NCBI GenBank assembly: GCA_027605045.1
Contig: JAQFWX010000070.1
Coordinates: 1 to 64,000 of the forward strand
Direction of reading: 5' to 3'
Source of the DNA: Phallus indusiatus
Taxonomy: Eukaryota > Basidiomycota > Agaricomycetes > Phallales > Phallaceae
DNA: 64,000 nucleotides
The notes under the pieces are model-generated. The model saw only the letters and a program-made list of their open reading frames with translations. It searched no databases and was not told the origin of the DNA. The first letter of the stretch is position 1. Each line of letters opens with the position of its first letter. Both the position numbers and the translations under genes were made by a program. Below, one piece after another: positions 15,279-26,323 of the stretch.

Positions 15279-15373
15279 CGACGCCTGTGAGATTCGAACT
15301 CACGTGTGCAAAGCACATTTGCTTAGCTAAAGCAGATAGCAGGCAAACCCGGTAACCACTGCGGCAAAGCGTC
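15279..15373 (-). tRNA. tRNA-Ser(GCT) with a 13-base intron
   Basis: Read on the minus strand, the 7-base acceptor stem GACGCTT pairs with AGGCGTC (one G-T pair), and the discriminator base is G. The D arm is CCG/CGG and the T arm is GTGAG-TTCGAAT-CTCAC. The long variable arm forms a TGTGC/GCACA hairpin, the hallmark of class II tRNAs. The anticodon stem TTTGC/GCAAA encloses the loop CTGCTA...A with anticodon GCT, so it reads AGC/AGT serine codons. A 13-base intron (TCTGCTTTAGCTA) sits one base after the anticodon, the canonical position. Total length is 95 bases, 82 when spliced, before CCA addition. Confidence 0.93.
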
Positions 15374-15599
15374 ATCGTTACTATGTGTTCATAATTACTG
15401 CTATGATCTCCTTACACAATGTTGCATTTCACACTTTTCACCATTCGTACCTGCAGGCATAAAATGAATTTTCAATTACTGTGAGTAAGGACACACGTTT
15501 ATAATTTGAATTGATTGTGGGTATTCGCGCGTGACATGCAGGGTGTAACGCGGTAACGCGTCACCACACCATTGCCTATCACTTGGTCTCTCAACCACA

Positions 15600-17893
15600 A
15601 TGAACGCGTCAAGTGTAGAAGGCCTACGCAACGCCATAGTCGACACCTCGGAAAGAGGACTATTAGCAGCTTCAAAATGGTAAAGATCTCACTGGTTACA
15701 ATTCTTTTATGTCCTTCCACTCAAACAATCTAGGGCAGCAGAAATGTTGGCTGGTCTATCGCCATCGCTCAAAACACCTTCAATGAAATCTCCTCTTGCT
15801 AAGCGAAATATGGCTTTTCCAATTAGAAGACCAAAATCTCCACCACCGCCTCCTCCGGAAGCTCACTTTATCACATCCACTTCACCACCTACCGACTTGA
15901 TCACCCTCAGTCAGCTGAAAGAAGGCAACAAACCTTTGGACTCCCTACCCAGTTTCGAACGGGCCGGTCTCGCTGAGGTTGCATTAAACCGTACTACAGT
16001 ATTGGACATACCGACATCCGACGAGGAGAAGGATGCCTATTCTTTGGCTAGACGTTTCTTTGACTCTAGAGAATTCAACAGGGTTTCCTATACGTTACGC
16101 GGCTTCAAAAGCGCTCAATCACGATTTCTTGCCTTCTATAGTGAATATTTAGTGAGTCCATGCTCACGATATGATAGACCTATCATGCAAATTCTGAGTA
16201 ACAGGCTGCCGAGAAGAAAGCTATTGCTGCATTTTATAAACTCGATGGTGGGCGTTCAACAGCAAATATCCTTGACCGAACACGGCCGCTAATTGTTCCT
16301 TACAGCTGCTAAGAAACAGACACCCGGGCCTTTGAATGAACTTTTGATTACCCTATTGGATGCAATAGGCCAAGTAGAGGATCCGTTCTTACTTTTTTTG
16401 TTTGTACCGATTGCTTCATGTTTCGTCTCAAGTGTATACTGAGTTGCATCCTTAAAAGGAAAGGCCTTTTACTTCACCGCGTCTCGAGACGAGCGGAGGC
16501 TCTCGAATGTCTGATTCGATCTGTTAATTTGTATCCGTGGAATTGGAGTGCTTGGTTACAGCTGGCGGTATGTTTGGAAGATCATGAGGAGGTAAGACAA
16601 AAAGCATGTTATGGATTTTTGCTTATTTTTTTTGAAGTACACTGGTATTTCCAAACACTTTCCGGCTCATGTCGTAACTCGCATATTCCATATTCGATTT
16701 ATGAACGAGTTACACACTCCCGGAGACAGCGAACTGAATAACATAGATGCCCTTTTGAGATTATTTCCAGCAAGCCTATTTCTAATGACGCAAAAGGCAT
16801 TAATCCATTATCATCAACGAGGTATGCTGATATTTCACTTATTGCTACCTGTTTACATAACCTGAAACCCCCAGATTATGAAGCCGCCGAGAGAGTATTC
16901 GACGAAATACGTATACGCGATCCCTTCAGAATAGACGATATTGATATTTTTTCGAATATTCTATACGTGATGCAAAAAAAGACAAAGCTATCTAAGTTGG
17001 CTCACGAACTTCTCAGTCTTGACAAGGATCGACCCGAGATCTGCTGTTTAGTAGGTAAGAGTTTTACCAATATGTGAAAAGGGATTCCCTTTTTCTGAGC
17101 ATTGGTTAGGAAACCATTATAGTATGAGAGGGGACCATGAAAAGGCCATAAAGTACTTCCGCCGGGCAATACAATTAGACCGATTCTGTATTTCAGCTTT
17201 GACGTTAATGGGTCACGAGTACATCGAGTTGAAGAACTCACAAGCCGCAGTTGAAGCGTATAGAAAGGCCGTAGGTAAGAACATTTCATTACGAATAATT
17301 GTATGTCTCTTATTAGTCTTAATTCAGAGGTCAACAAAAAGGATTATCGTGGGTGGTACGGGTTGGGTCAGGCATATGAATTGCTCAACATGCAAAACTA
17401 CGCATTGTATTACTATCAGCGTGGTGTTGCTTTACGGCCATACGATGTTCGAATGTGGCAAGCCATGGGAACATGCTATCAAGACCTCAACAGGCATGTC
17501 TTGCTCTTCAATTCTTCGTCTCGTTTCACTAACGACGTTCATTTCAGACCTCGAGAAGCGATCTCGTGCTTTAAACGAGCTCTTCTCGGCCAAGACGCAC
17601 GCGAACCGACGTTAAACCTTTGGATTGCCGGTCTGCATGAGCTATTGGAAGAGCGTTCCGAAGCAGCAGCCTACCATCGAAGATGTGTAGAATTAGGAAT
17701 TGCTGAAGGACGACCTGTCTCAGACTATGCCAAGAGTGCTATCTACGTGATAAGGTATAACTATACTTTGGGTGGTGGGAACGTCAAGCTAGCCAAGGAA
17801 TATGCTGAGAAGATAGCTGGGAGTAATGTCGAAGAATCTGTCATTGCAGCGGAATTTCTACGTAAACTACGGCTAACTAATACGCAACAATAA
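15600..17893 (+). CDS. CDC23: Anaphase-promoting complex subunit 8 (Cdc23), TPR protein
   Basis: Scaffold subunit of the APC/C ubiquitin ligase in the nucleus. It is built from tetratricopeptide repeats and holds other subunits for mitotic cyclin and securin destruction. After a Pro-rich N-terminal region (PPPPPP near residue 70) there is the Cdc23-type N-terminal domain (SLARRFFDSREFNR). A series of TPRs follows, the clearest being NHYSMRGDHEKAIKYFRRAI, HEYIELKNSQAAVEAYRKAV and GQAYELLNMQNYALYYYQRG, the last two being the most conserved block of Cdc23. Ten exons sum to 1737 bases (578 residues), normal for the family. The ninth intron uses a GC donor (GCATGT at 17494). The joins near 16400 and 16710 are the least certain. 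Confidence 0.93.
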
Positions 17894-18435
17894 TATTCCA
17901 CTGAAAAAACGTCCATCATGATTCATTCTGTCTGGTCATCCTCTAATCGAAGATTTTATGGTTCCTGTTGATATTTCGAACACCGGACAAGTGATTTTAC
18001 CGGATAGGTTAACCGGTAATCACCCCTGTTCAAAACTTTGACAATTCCAAGACATCCATATGTCCCCATGCAAATATTTGCAAAGGCACTGATTCGTGAT
18101 CTCAATGAAATCTCGGCGATCCGCGCTAATCCTTAAACGCATTCGCTGGACAATCCAATCAGACAATTTATTACACGCTTTCCTCCCCTTGTCTTGAAGG
18201 AGCAATAATGACCCAGACTCAATGGACACATTGGTCTACATCAATGGTTCGTTAATTTTCATTGTATAAGCCACATCAATCACTCCCAGTTCGCCGAACG
18301 CGGCGCGTTTGTAAGTATGTACATGTACGCTCCAGTCTTTATCCTATCGCTGCGCCTACGCCAAATTCGTTATGGTTTATTCGTAAAAGCCGCGAAGCTC
18401 GTGCATTTCTCCGGCGTCTGAAGCACTCAACAATA
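17894..18435. other. Intergenic, no gene seen
   Basis: Downstream region of APC8 up to the inverted-repeat element. No coding or RNA gene signal was noticed. Confidence 0.5.
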
Positions 18436-18922
18436 GGGGGTTTCACGTAGGTGAACTCGCTCTGAATTCGCTTTAAATTCGACGGATAACTCCCTCTTGA
18501 ACTCGTGGTGAAACTCTAGGTTATCATCGAGTTATCAGACGAGTTCAGATGGAGTTCAGATGGAGTTTGTCCTACGTGAAACCCCCCCCTTCGGCAATTC
18601 CACTTGAATTCCAGTTCGCATTTTCACTAAAAATTGATGGGAATTGATGGACCAATGTGGAATTTAATAATAATTAATTGGTACCTTATACGGGCATAGA
18701 AAATAATTTAATCAGATCAAAAAATTAAGCGAGAGTTCAGACCGAGTTAACGAGTGGAGTTTTTGATCAAACTGGGAAAGCAGCTCTGGAGCTGCTTTCC
18801 CACTGAACTCCAAACCAAACTCCAAAACTGATTTCCGGAGAATTCCGAGGACGAGTTCAAGACCGAATTCAAGACCGAATTCAGCCCGAGTTCACGTTGG
18901 AATTCACCTACGTGAAACCCCC
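18436..18922. mobile_element. MITE-like element with terminal inverted repeats and TA flanks
   Basis: Both ends carry the same sequence in opposite orientation: GGGGGTTTCACGTAGGTGAA at 18436-18455 and its complement at 18903-18922. Counting one flanking base and four more inner bases, 23 of 24 positions match. Each end is flanked by TA (18434-18435 and 18923-18924), as left by Tc1/mariner-type transposition. The 487-base interior has no coding capacity and is packed with variants of GAGTTC/GAACTC/GAATTC. A further copy of the right-end motif (CCTACGTGAAACCCCC) lies at 18571-18586, so the left 150 bases form a smaller inverted-repeat unit of their own. It is non-autonomous, and no transposase is in the window. 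Confidence 0.75.
18774..18801. repeat. Perfect 13-base-arm palindrome inside the MITE
   Basis: GGGAAAGCAGCTC is followed by two bases and then its exact complement, giving a strong hairpin in the element's interior. Confidence 0.8.
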
Positions 18923-19507
18923 TAATCTCATAACTACTTCCATTGGCGTTACAATCGATATATGTGTAAACACACGTGCGCACATGCTGGCCACTGTTAT
19001 AAATAGCTAAATTGGCAAATAGAGTATAGAATTAATAACTAAGGTTGCCTTTAAGAAGTCCCTCGAACAATTCACTAATATATCCTAGTAACAGGGGCTC
19101 ACGCGGCAGTGGGCCATTAGTTTTCGGGGGACGTTTGCGATTATCTCTTATGAGCCGCCCTCAAGACAAACCAGAATTTGAATGAATACATTTTCTGAGG
19201 GAAATTTTCAATCGTATTTATTATGAATATTCAAAGACACTGTCAGTATCGACGATATATCAAAACAGTCAGCCCGATGAATACGATTGTGAACTGTGGT
19301 TAAACAAGTAAGTCATCCACTTCGACTATTTGCATTACAGTCATCGCGCTCTCAATATATGTACACCAAGAAAATTGTACAAAATGCATTCCAGGACTTT
19401 GCTATTCGTACCAAGAATCGAACATTTCGGTTCGGCCCTTATAAGTCGTATATATACACGTACATTCCAAGTGACAAAAGAGAACAAATTTCCCCGAGAA
19501 TTATCTT
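18923..19507. other. Intergenic, no gene seen
   Basis: AT-rich spacer between the MITE-like element and the 3' end of the first methyltransferase gene. No feature could be supported. Confidence 0.5.
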
Positions 19508-21450
19508 TCAAAACGGAACAGCTTCTATACATTGAAGAAAAGTTTTATCCCCTTCTTGCCGGTGAACTTGGATAATTTTCCATCCGCACTGATTGAATAA
19601 ATTAACCATATGTCCAATCGTGCGTTCTTGCGCATTGACAAGAATAAACATCTTTCCAAAAACGATATTTCGAAAAACACGATTTGATTTTGAATTAGAT
19701 CAAGACTTACCCCAAGATCTGCACGATATCCCATCGAGTTAACCGGTCCCCAGTTGGCTAGGAGTGGCTGAGGTGCTTCGTGTGGTTTCGATCCGGGAAT
19801 GACGGAACCACTCGAATCTGCATTAGAAGTAGGATCATGGCAGGCATACGGCATAATACTATCCATGCAGAGTAATTTAGTACGATTCGAGGAAGCTCTG
19901 CGTAATTGTTTCAGAATTCTAGTACAATATTCGTCTGACCAATCGTGTAATATTTGTTTCAGAAAGAAGAAAGACACGTTGCGTTGTGGCTGGGGCTCAA
20001 AGAAGTCTTGGGCTGTCAACCAATTTAGAGCGATTCAGAAACGTTTGGCATTCTTTTACCTTCGAAAGTTACTCTTCCAGATTTCAGAGCTTCAGGCATT
20101 TTCTCGCTCCACAGCTGGAAAAATATCAGGGCGGGATTTGAGAGGTCCATGAACTCATCTACCTTGATACCATCCTCTACGACTTTGGGAGTATCTTGAA
20201 TAATAATCCTGAAGTGTGGAAATTCCCTAGCAAGGGGAAACTGCGCCGTGCCAATACCACCGCCGACGTCTACGATAACAGGACCCGGTGGAACAGTTTT
20301 CCATTTATACACTAGAAAGAGTAGCACCCTGATTCAGATAACCTAGTAGCAGAAAATAAAGTCATTTACAAACCATTAAGTATTGCATCAGGGGGCTGCA
20401 AAGCTTGAATCCCCTGCATAGCAATATTGAATCTCTGTCGTCGAAATGTTTGTTCTGGACGAGCGTAGTATTGCCATAAGGATTCCTTCTTCCCAATAGA
20501 TTTACTGAATGGTGAATTATTAGGGTTTCCTAATTTTGTCTTAGGATCTAAGCAGGCTTCCCAGGCGTATGACGCTGCTTTGAAGCCTTCGTCTAATCTA
20601 GTTCCGAATGCAGATGTGAAGCAGTAGCAATCGTAATTTTTAGTGGCACTCACTGGTAACTGACTAAAGCGGTCAGTCCATTCGTATTGTCATGCTTTTT
20701 TTCTGGGCTTGAAGTTAGCAGTACCGTCGTCACTTTAGCTGAAATATAACAAAAGAGTTCAGCAAAACGTACAACTCAAACAAATCCTCGCTGGGTTTCT
20801 TTGTGTCAAGTAAACTAGAAATTCTATTGTTTGCGAATACATCAGGCTTGACTTCACGAAAAATGTGGTATGTTGCCATATAACGGAGACATCGAGCTTT
20901 AAACAATGAGGACAATGACAAAGACAATGGAAATGATACCCCATAGATTCGAGGCTTACCCAAAATGCGTGAGTCTTGTCCATTCTGTGCGGCTATTGCA
21001 TTTACGTGAATACCCTGAAATACAAATGTTTGAGCTCTCCGCGACCAACCCAATGACAAACTCAGACCTTTGGACCAGCCTCGCGTATTATCTCCACAGC
21101 ATTCGACTCGAGGCAAATTCGAAGCGCCGCTGCTTTCCAGGGCTGCAAGACAGGCCGTTAAACCTCATTCGGTCAAGAGTGGTTGATATACAGACCCCGG
21201 AAGCCACTTGATAGAGGGTAACGGGGGGTGGGCTAACAATTGCGCTAAGCTGAAAAGCTGCAGCTGCAATGATGTTCGCCGCTTCTGCGGCCAAGGGGTC
21301 CTTGCGAAAACCCTCAGATTTGGGATTAAAAGGAGTATCGAGGTTAGGTATAGGCGTCCCATTTCTTTCACATATACTTTCCAGTTGAGCAACAGAATCA
21401 TTTATAAGGGAAAGAAGTTGTCGAAGACTGGAGGAGGATCCAAGGGACAT
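19508..21450 (-). CDS. SAM-dependent O-methyltransferase (COMT-like), copy 1
   Basis: Cytosolic class I O-methyltransferase that transfers a methyl group from S-adenosylmethionine to a hydroxyl of a small, often aromatic, molecule. The start MSLGSSSSLRQLLSLIND opens an N-terminal dimerisation helix region and a winged-helix part (KAAALRICLESNAVEI, RCLRYMATYHIFREVKPDVF). The SAM-binding glycine loop VIVDVGGGIGTAQ is clear, and the catalytic His is in LKQILHDWSDEYC. The C-terminal exon, below about 19690, ends GWKIIQVHRQEGDK...EAVPF. Many introns split the gene. Its arrangement, exon by exon, parallels the copy at 23999-25905 on the same strand, so the two arose by tandem duplication. The substrate is unknown, and no polyketide or peptide synthase is nearby. 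Confidence 0.9.
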
Positions 21451-22199
21451 CTTGAAATGCTCATATAAATTATCCTGTTAACCCTTTAAAGCCTTTTCTT
21501 TTCAGTTGGCTTCACTTGATATCAATTCTATCCATCCGGCTCAATTCCGATGGCACTTGTCTGGTTCTAACCGAAGCATTGGATGTATAGTTAAAATTAC
21601 CCGAAAGATTTTTGAGAATCGCCTTCAGTATGCTTTCTCATGAATACAAAATGGAGTGTTTTCAAACCCTAGTCATCGTGAGAAGAAAAATGTAACGTTC
21701 TACCTACTGCCAACCTATCTACTACCAACGGCCTCCTTTTGGTTAGCTTTCAAGCGTTATTGAGACTTCGTCTTGGTGCTTCTTAGCAATGTAAATCATG
21801 CTGCAGAGACATTTTGTGGCACTTGTCGAACAACAGAAAATGGGAAAACTTTGAGGCGTAACAAAAAAGGAAATTTTCTCAAGCTTGTATTTTTAGGTCT
21901 CCTCTTTACGGGGCGTCTTTTGGAAAGGTTGGTGCATATACATATATAAAAATATAAGTATTTATTTCGGTAACAAAAAAGGAATTGAAAAACATATCTC
22001 AATAAATTGTTTATTCTCCAAGTGATGCAACGTGTAATTTATTAATTTCCGCTGATAGGGGTTGGTAGTTTCAAGACTTGGATGTGCGTTTTAAGCAATG
22101 GTATTCACGGCAGCACTTTTAACCGCTGTTATTCTTAGCTTGAAGAAATTAGGTTTGAGTAGATAATATGAACAACATTGTGGAACATGACGAGGTGTC

Positions 22200-23860
22200 C
22201 TACATATTTCTAGGTCGGGACGTCAAAGTACACCAATAGTCACATACCACTCTGAGACTCGCCATCTTATCTGCAAGCAATTCACAGTTAAAGAGCATCG
22301 AATCTTCAAACGACAAGTTGAAATGTTTGTAAAAATTTTTGAATGAACCGTCATGTCGAATAGCGTCAAAGGTTTTCTCGAAAATGTTTCTCATGCACGC
22401 ATCGAATAAATATCCCGTGCTTGTGTATATAAGTTCGCATGCTTTGAGTCAATTCAGTACTTGCAAAAGAAAAGGTTTCTTTGAGACGTACCTCGGGTTG
22501 GGAATTCTCGGCTTCTTTGCGGGTCAATTTTCCATTTTTTCGGTTAGTCGTTCAACATCTCACGCCAATAAGCTGTATCAGGTTGAATGTGATTCCGACT
22601 CATCATTTTGATTATATCTTACCTGTCGGAAACTGAAGATGCCAAGAGGGAAGAAATTACAATGAAGTTTCAAAAATTGAAGAATTACCACGTGCATTGG
22701 CACGCCTGTCGCAGCTGAGGCGCAAAAGCTGCAACATGGTAACTAACCACTGGGTTCAAAGCCACTGACCCAGAAACTATGGTGGATGGATTGGACGTCC
22801 TCTCCGTGAGCGTCGAGGGTTATGCACAATATCGCCTAGTATACACATTCTAATGGGCAAATGCATCTTCCATTTAGTATTTTTGAACTCCTCGTGGATA
22901 AATGTTCAGGCCCACGGTTGAGTTGAGGTCAGATTGATCATTCCGGCTTCCTTGACAGAAGTGATCAAACTTCTTGCCTTAAAAAGTTTCGTAAGCTTTG
23001 CGCTGTTTCGTTCAATGGGAAATTGAGATTTAAAAGGCAGCTTTGTTTTCATGACTCCACTCAATGAGAAGTATTTTATTGGGAGAACATAGCAATTCGA
23101 ACGTGAAAACTGACCATCAGAGTAATCATGCAACTCTTTCGACCAGTCATAGGGAGTTTCTTTGGGAATAACTAGAGTTCTAAGCGAAATGGATCAGGGA
23201 AAGCTCTAAGTAATCTTTAGAGAGTTAAAGCAAACGTAAAGATTTACCGACACATAGGTTCCAATTATCAGGTTCTTTTTCAGATCCAAGAGGAAAAAAC
23301 TGCGCATTTCAGAATGGCTAGGTACTGCTAAAACGTTCCCCCGCTTTAAGCTCACTTATCTTACTTGAGTGATTCCGATAACTGCCGGTATCGACGTAGC
23401 TGGCGTTGCTTGATTATATTGTACACGATGCCAATGTATTCATGCCTTGTGCATTGACTTCCTCGTTGATAACCCAAGACACGCCAGTCACCCATTTTTA
23501 GGTTGGGAATATATCAGGGCGTGAAATGTTCCAAATCCAAGGCGTCAGCTGTGCTCCTTGTAGTCAATATTGAGATAGACACAAGACCATTGGTTATGAG
23601 CGATAATAGGCTTAAATAAACATATAAATCTGTACTAAATGAGGACAACCCGACATACTGAAAAATATCAACCGCGTACCTTCAGATAAACAATGCTTTC
23701 GGGTCGTAAGCTCTTCCCAGCTCAACATGATTTCATGGAGAAGAGACGCGACGAAAGCTCGATACAATTTTTTTGGGATTATGTTGTTACCACGCGTTAC
23801 CTGCGTGACTCGGCTGAGCGGCCCGGAGTCACCGGACAATACATATAAGACTGAACTTGT
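22200..23860 (-). other. Unresolved exons of an unrecognised gene, possibly decaying
   Basis: Several minus-strand stretches look coding but do not form a gene I can complete. One includes LSGDSGPLSRVTQVTRG and HEIMLSWEELTTRKHCLSEG (about 23690-23860). A short FFPLGSEKEPDNWN exon bounded by splice-like sites lies near 23260-23310. Another reads TPYDWSKELHDYSDGQF...EAGMINLTSTQPW (about 22915-23165). A fourth contains MRNIFEKTFDAIRHDG and NLSFEDSMLFNCELLADKM (about 22250-22395). They lie in order between the two methyltransferase copies on the same strand. I recognise no family, and in-frame stops lie between the stretches. They may be exons of one divergent hypothetical gene, or remains of one. 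Confidence 0.3.
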
Positions 23861-23998
23861 GTGGACTCAACAGTGACCAGTTGTGCTGTTGAGGAAAACT
23901 ATATCCTGAAAATGAATTTATATTGATCAGACACAAGTTTACAATTTCAATTATCTATATAGTGTTTCAATCAGCCACTTCAAAGCACCATATTCTTT

Positions 23999-25905
23999 TT
24001 AGTTGGTAACCTCAATCGGTACTGCTTCTAAACATTGTAAATATGCGCCTTGAGCTCCTTGTTGACGATGTATCTCGACTATCTTCCAACCAGACTTCTC
24101 GAACAGAGTCACAGCATCGCCTACAGTTCTTTCCTTGGCATTGAACAAAGCCAGCATCTATTACTAGATTAGCCTATGATTCAAATGTCAATTGAACACA
24201 TACAGTCAAATCAACACGGTATCCGTTTGCATTCATCGCTCCATAGTTGGCTATGAGTGGAGGGGGAGCCTCGTCGGGAGTGGCACCGGGGAATGCGTAT
24301 GAGGAATTGTCATGACAAGAATACGGTATTACGCTATCCATGGACAGAAGCTTTGTATTTGGGGTGGCAGCTTTTCGTAGTTGTGTCAAAATCTTGTTAC
24401 AATATTTATCTGGCCAGTCGTGGAGGATTTGCTTAAGGAAGAAGAAAGAGACATTTCGGTTTGGTTGGGGTCCGAAAAAGTCATGCGCTTTGTTGGATGT
24501 AATATCAGGTATTGGCTCGTTTTGTATCATATCAGCTCACCTTCAAACGTTACTCTGCCGGACCGTAGCGCATCCGGGTTCCTCTCATTCCACATCTAAT
24601 AAACTTTGAGTTGCCATCATTTAAAAAAGTTGCGGACACTTACCTTGATCCCATCTTGTATTACATTTGGCCTGTCTTGGATGATGATTTTGAATTGAGG
24701 AAAATCTCTGGCCAAGCATAACTGTGTAGTCCCTACGCCCCCTCCGACATCTACGATGACAGCACCGGCTTGAACGCTCTTCCAGTCATAGACTAACCAG
24801 TACAAGAGAAATTTGAATGGATAAAAACTACCAAAAGAGAAAGGCCATACCGGAAAGCATGATTTCAGGAGGCTGCAATCTTTGGATACCGTGCATAGCG
24901 ATATTGAACCGACCGTTTCTGAATGACTGCGCAGGATCAGCATAATACTCCCAAAACGTTTTTCCCATTCCAACGTATTTGGTAAATGCCGACTCCGATG
25001 GTTCATTGGATTTAACAGTAGCTGGATCGGAAAGAATCTCCCATAAATATGTAGCCGACTTCATGCCTTCGTCCAGTCTATTATCAAAATGTACAAGTAT
25101 AGGCTGAGATAACTCGCGGAATGATCGAATCACTCACTGAAAAGCTATCAAAGCCACCAGTCCAGAGGTATCTTTGTGTTTTTGCTCGGAACTGCAATCT
25201 CAACATAATCAAGCGAATAAAAGATATGAACTGGGAGATAAACGCACTGAGCAAGCAGATTTTCGACGGATTTCCCGGTATCCAATAAAGAAGAAATTCG
25301 AGTATGAGTAAACACATCCGGAGTGATTTCTTTGAAAATGTGATATGTCGCCAAGTACCGCAGGCAACCACCTAGGGAGAATTATACACAACCACCAAAT
25401 GTTATTATAATGAAAAAGATTTTACCTAGTTTGGAAGGGTCCTGTCCGTTTCGTGCAGCTATATCCTTCACATGCAGCCCCTACATACTATGAGTTTGAG
25501 TGCATCTGTTCATAGACATTTATGGTAACAGACTTGAGGCCCAGCATCTCGAAGAACTTCGGCCACATGTGATTCAAGGCAAACACGGAGAGCGGCCGCT
25601 TTGTTGGGCTATACAAATCGATTAAAAATGATAATCATGACATTCGTACTATGACTTACTCCTCCCACTGTCTCAAGGAGTGAGTTTGTAGGTGGGTTGA
25701 CGATATCACATATATGCAGCGCTGCAGTGCCTATAATATTCGCTGCTTCTGCGGCGACTGGATCCTTCCTGAAAGCTTCACTAGAAGGGCTGAATGGCTC
25801 ATCAAGGTCTGGAACGGAAGTCTTATTCTTCTCGCATGCTTGTTCTAATTGTGTGAGGGAGTCGGTCAAGATGTTTACAAGATTGCGAAGCTGGGAAAGA
25901 GTCAT
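23999..25905 (-). CDS. SAM-dependent O-methyltransferase (COMT-like), copy 2
   Basis: Paralogue of the methyltransferase at 19508-21450 with the same domain order and intron layout. The start is MTLSQLRNLVNILTDSLTQL. The dimerisation/winged-helix part includes KAAALRVCLESHVAEVLRDA and CLRYLATYHIFKEITPDVF. The SAM loop is VIVDVGGGVGTTQ and the catalytic His is in LKQILHDWPDKYC. The last exon begins MLALFNAKERTVGDAV and ends ...EAVPIEVTN at 23999. All visible key residues are kept in both copies, so both are probably active. They differ at many surface positions, which allows different substrates. The copies are separated by about 2.5 kb of poorly resolved sequence. Confidence 0.9.
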
Positions 25906-26323
25906 TCTTGGAAGCAGTTATCGCCCTCGTTGTAACATTGGGTAACATTTATGGTCCTTTTAAAGGTAGAACGGCAACTCCATGGTTTTCGGTCATTTTT
26001 GACCGAGACCGTCGGTACCAGGGTTTGCGGCTTCGGCCCATGTCAGTAACTTCAGCAATGTGGTCCCCAATTTTCACAGGATTACCAGCGCGCAAAATTG
26101 CTTTATACGGCAAACGAAAACTGGTAAATATATGCGAATGGTATATTAGTACATTCGACGTTCATAAAAGCTAACAACTTGTCCGGTGAATTGCCTTTAA
26201 ATAGTAAGACAGGGAAGTGGCAGTAAATGATTGCATCATCAGGGTTTCGCTCTATGCTGATACATGTATCAACCCAAATGAAACCTAGCACAGCAATGGC
26301 AAATTTAGATCCCAAACTTACGA
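25906..26323. other. Intergenic, no gene seen
   Basis: Short spacer between the second methyltransferase start and the 3' end of the hydrolase. No gene or RNA was recognised. Confidence 0.5.
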
